Shown: piece after piece, positions 42,315 to 42,431 of the stretch
Numbering within the stretch: the first letter of the stretch is position 1
Layout: every line of letters starts with the position of its first letter
Origin: Bacillota bacterium
GTDB taxonomy: Bacteria > Bacillota > Clostridia > Acetivibrionales > DSM-1351
Length of the DNA: 42,431 bases
Assembly (NCBI GenBank): GCA_023393115.1
Contig: JAEWMS010000072.1
Span: 1 to 42,431 of the forward strand
Direction of reading: 5' to 3'
The notes under the pieces: generated by a model
Database searches by the model: none
What the model saw: the letters and a program-made list of their open reading frames with translations, nothing else
Told to the model about the DNA's origin: nothing
Made by a program: the position numbers and the translations under genes

Positions 42315-42431
42315 GTGCGCCCAGCATGGGCGCAATCTAACGGGTGAAAGTCCCGAGTGCAGGTTGATAGTGCCAAGCACATAGCCAAGAGCAAGGGTGT
42401 CCTCGGCGACGGGGAATCTGAAGGAAGCTGG
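42315..42431 (+). mobile_element. Group IIC intron, 5' end (continues past the window)
   Basis: The sequence starts GTGCGCCC and reads like domain I of the Oceanobacillus iheyensis group IIC intron: the 5' hairpin GCGCCCAGCATGGGCGC, then GGGTGAAAGTCCCGAG, GCAAGGGTGTCC, GGCGACGGGGAATCTGAAGG. Class C introns insert just downstream of terminator hairpins, exactly the position here. The rest of domain I, the reverse transcriptase gene and the 3' end lie outside. Identification is from remembered sequence similarity. Confidence 0.88.

Noticed and set aside
1..42431. CRISPR array, tRNA or rRNA genes, IS ends
   Set aside because: No regularly spaced repeats, cloverleaf sequences, rRNA cores or transposase genes were recognised; the only mobile element supported is the intron start at the right edge.

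Overview
The window reads as chromosomal DNA of a low-GC, anaerobic, Gram-positive Clostridia-type bacterium, most like a mesophilic plant-polysaccharide degrader of the Ruminiclostridium kind. The grounds are AT-rich spacers, strong AGGAGG ribosome sites, AraC-type response regulators paired with sugar ABC importers, an L-fucose pathway, and an oxygen-defence set built on rubrerythrin, desulfoferrodoxin and an A-type flavoprotein. Species assignment is inference; no rRNA or tRNA gene was seen.

Left part (1-4.7 kb): an MBL hydrolase/TetR pair, a rubrerythrin with a large inverted repeat in its leader, a truncated acyltransferase-domain gene, an MFS transporter and the decayed end of a Dps gene. 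4.7-9.7 kb: a minus-strand L-fucose operon (isomerase, aldolase, kinase) divergent from an AraC regulator. 9.7-15.5 kb: an alpha/beta-hydrolase pseudogene, an NADP-type secondary alcohol dehydrogenase with a near-consensus promoter, a DUF4865 gene, a double-domain flavoprotein and a two-gene ABC-2 exporter.

15.7-26.7 kb: a sugar-sensing and uptake locus. A YesN-type response regulator, a YesM-type histidine kinase and a membrane-anchored sugar-binding protein form a probable three-component sensor. After a terminator come a YtfQ-like lipoprotein, a tandem ATPase, two permeases and an FGGY sugar kinase. The two binding proteins are clearly related, so the sensor probably reads the sugar that the transporter imports.

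26.7-31.8 kb: a secreted protein of unknown role, then a divergent oxygen/nitric-oxide/peroxide defence locus: FprA flavoprotein on the minus strand and PerR, a flavin reductase-rubredoxin-rubrerythrin fusion and desulfoferrodoxin on the plus strand. A strong promoter followed by a Fur/PerR-type palindrome precedes perR.

31.9-39.3 kb: a DUF4256 gene with a probable AUU start, a 19-codon gene stump, an AlkD-like protein, an 884-residue MerR protein with three added domains and a textbook MerR promoter, a chemoreceptor split by a one-base frameshift behind a long leader, and an acyltransferase-3 membrane protein.

39.5 kb to the end: an EF-G/TetM-like GTPase fused to a YacP/Rae1-type NYN nuclease domain, followed by two terminators. 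The 5' end of a group IIC intron lies immediately after the second terminator and runs off the window.

The best candidates for something new are the GTPase-NYN fusion, the two fused genes that keep an internal ribosome site at the junction (30819-30837 and 35208-35223), and the uncharacterised leader before the chemoreceptor.
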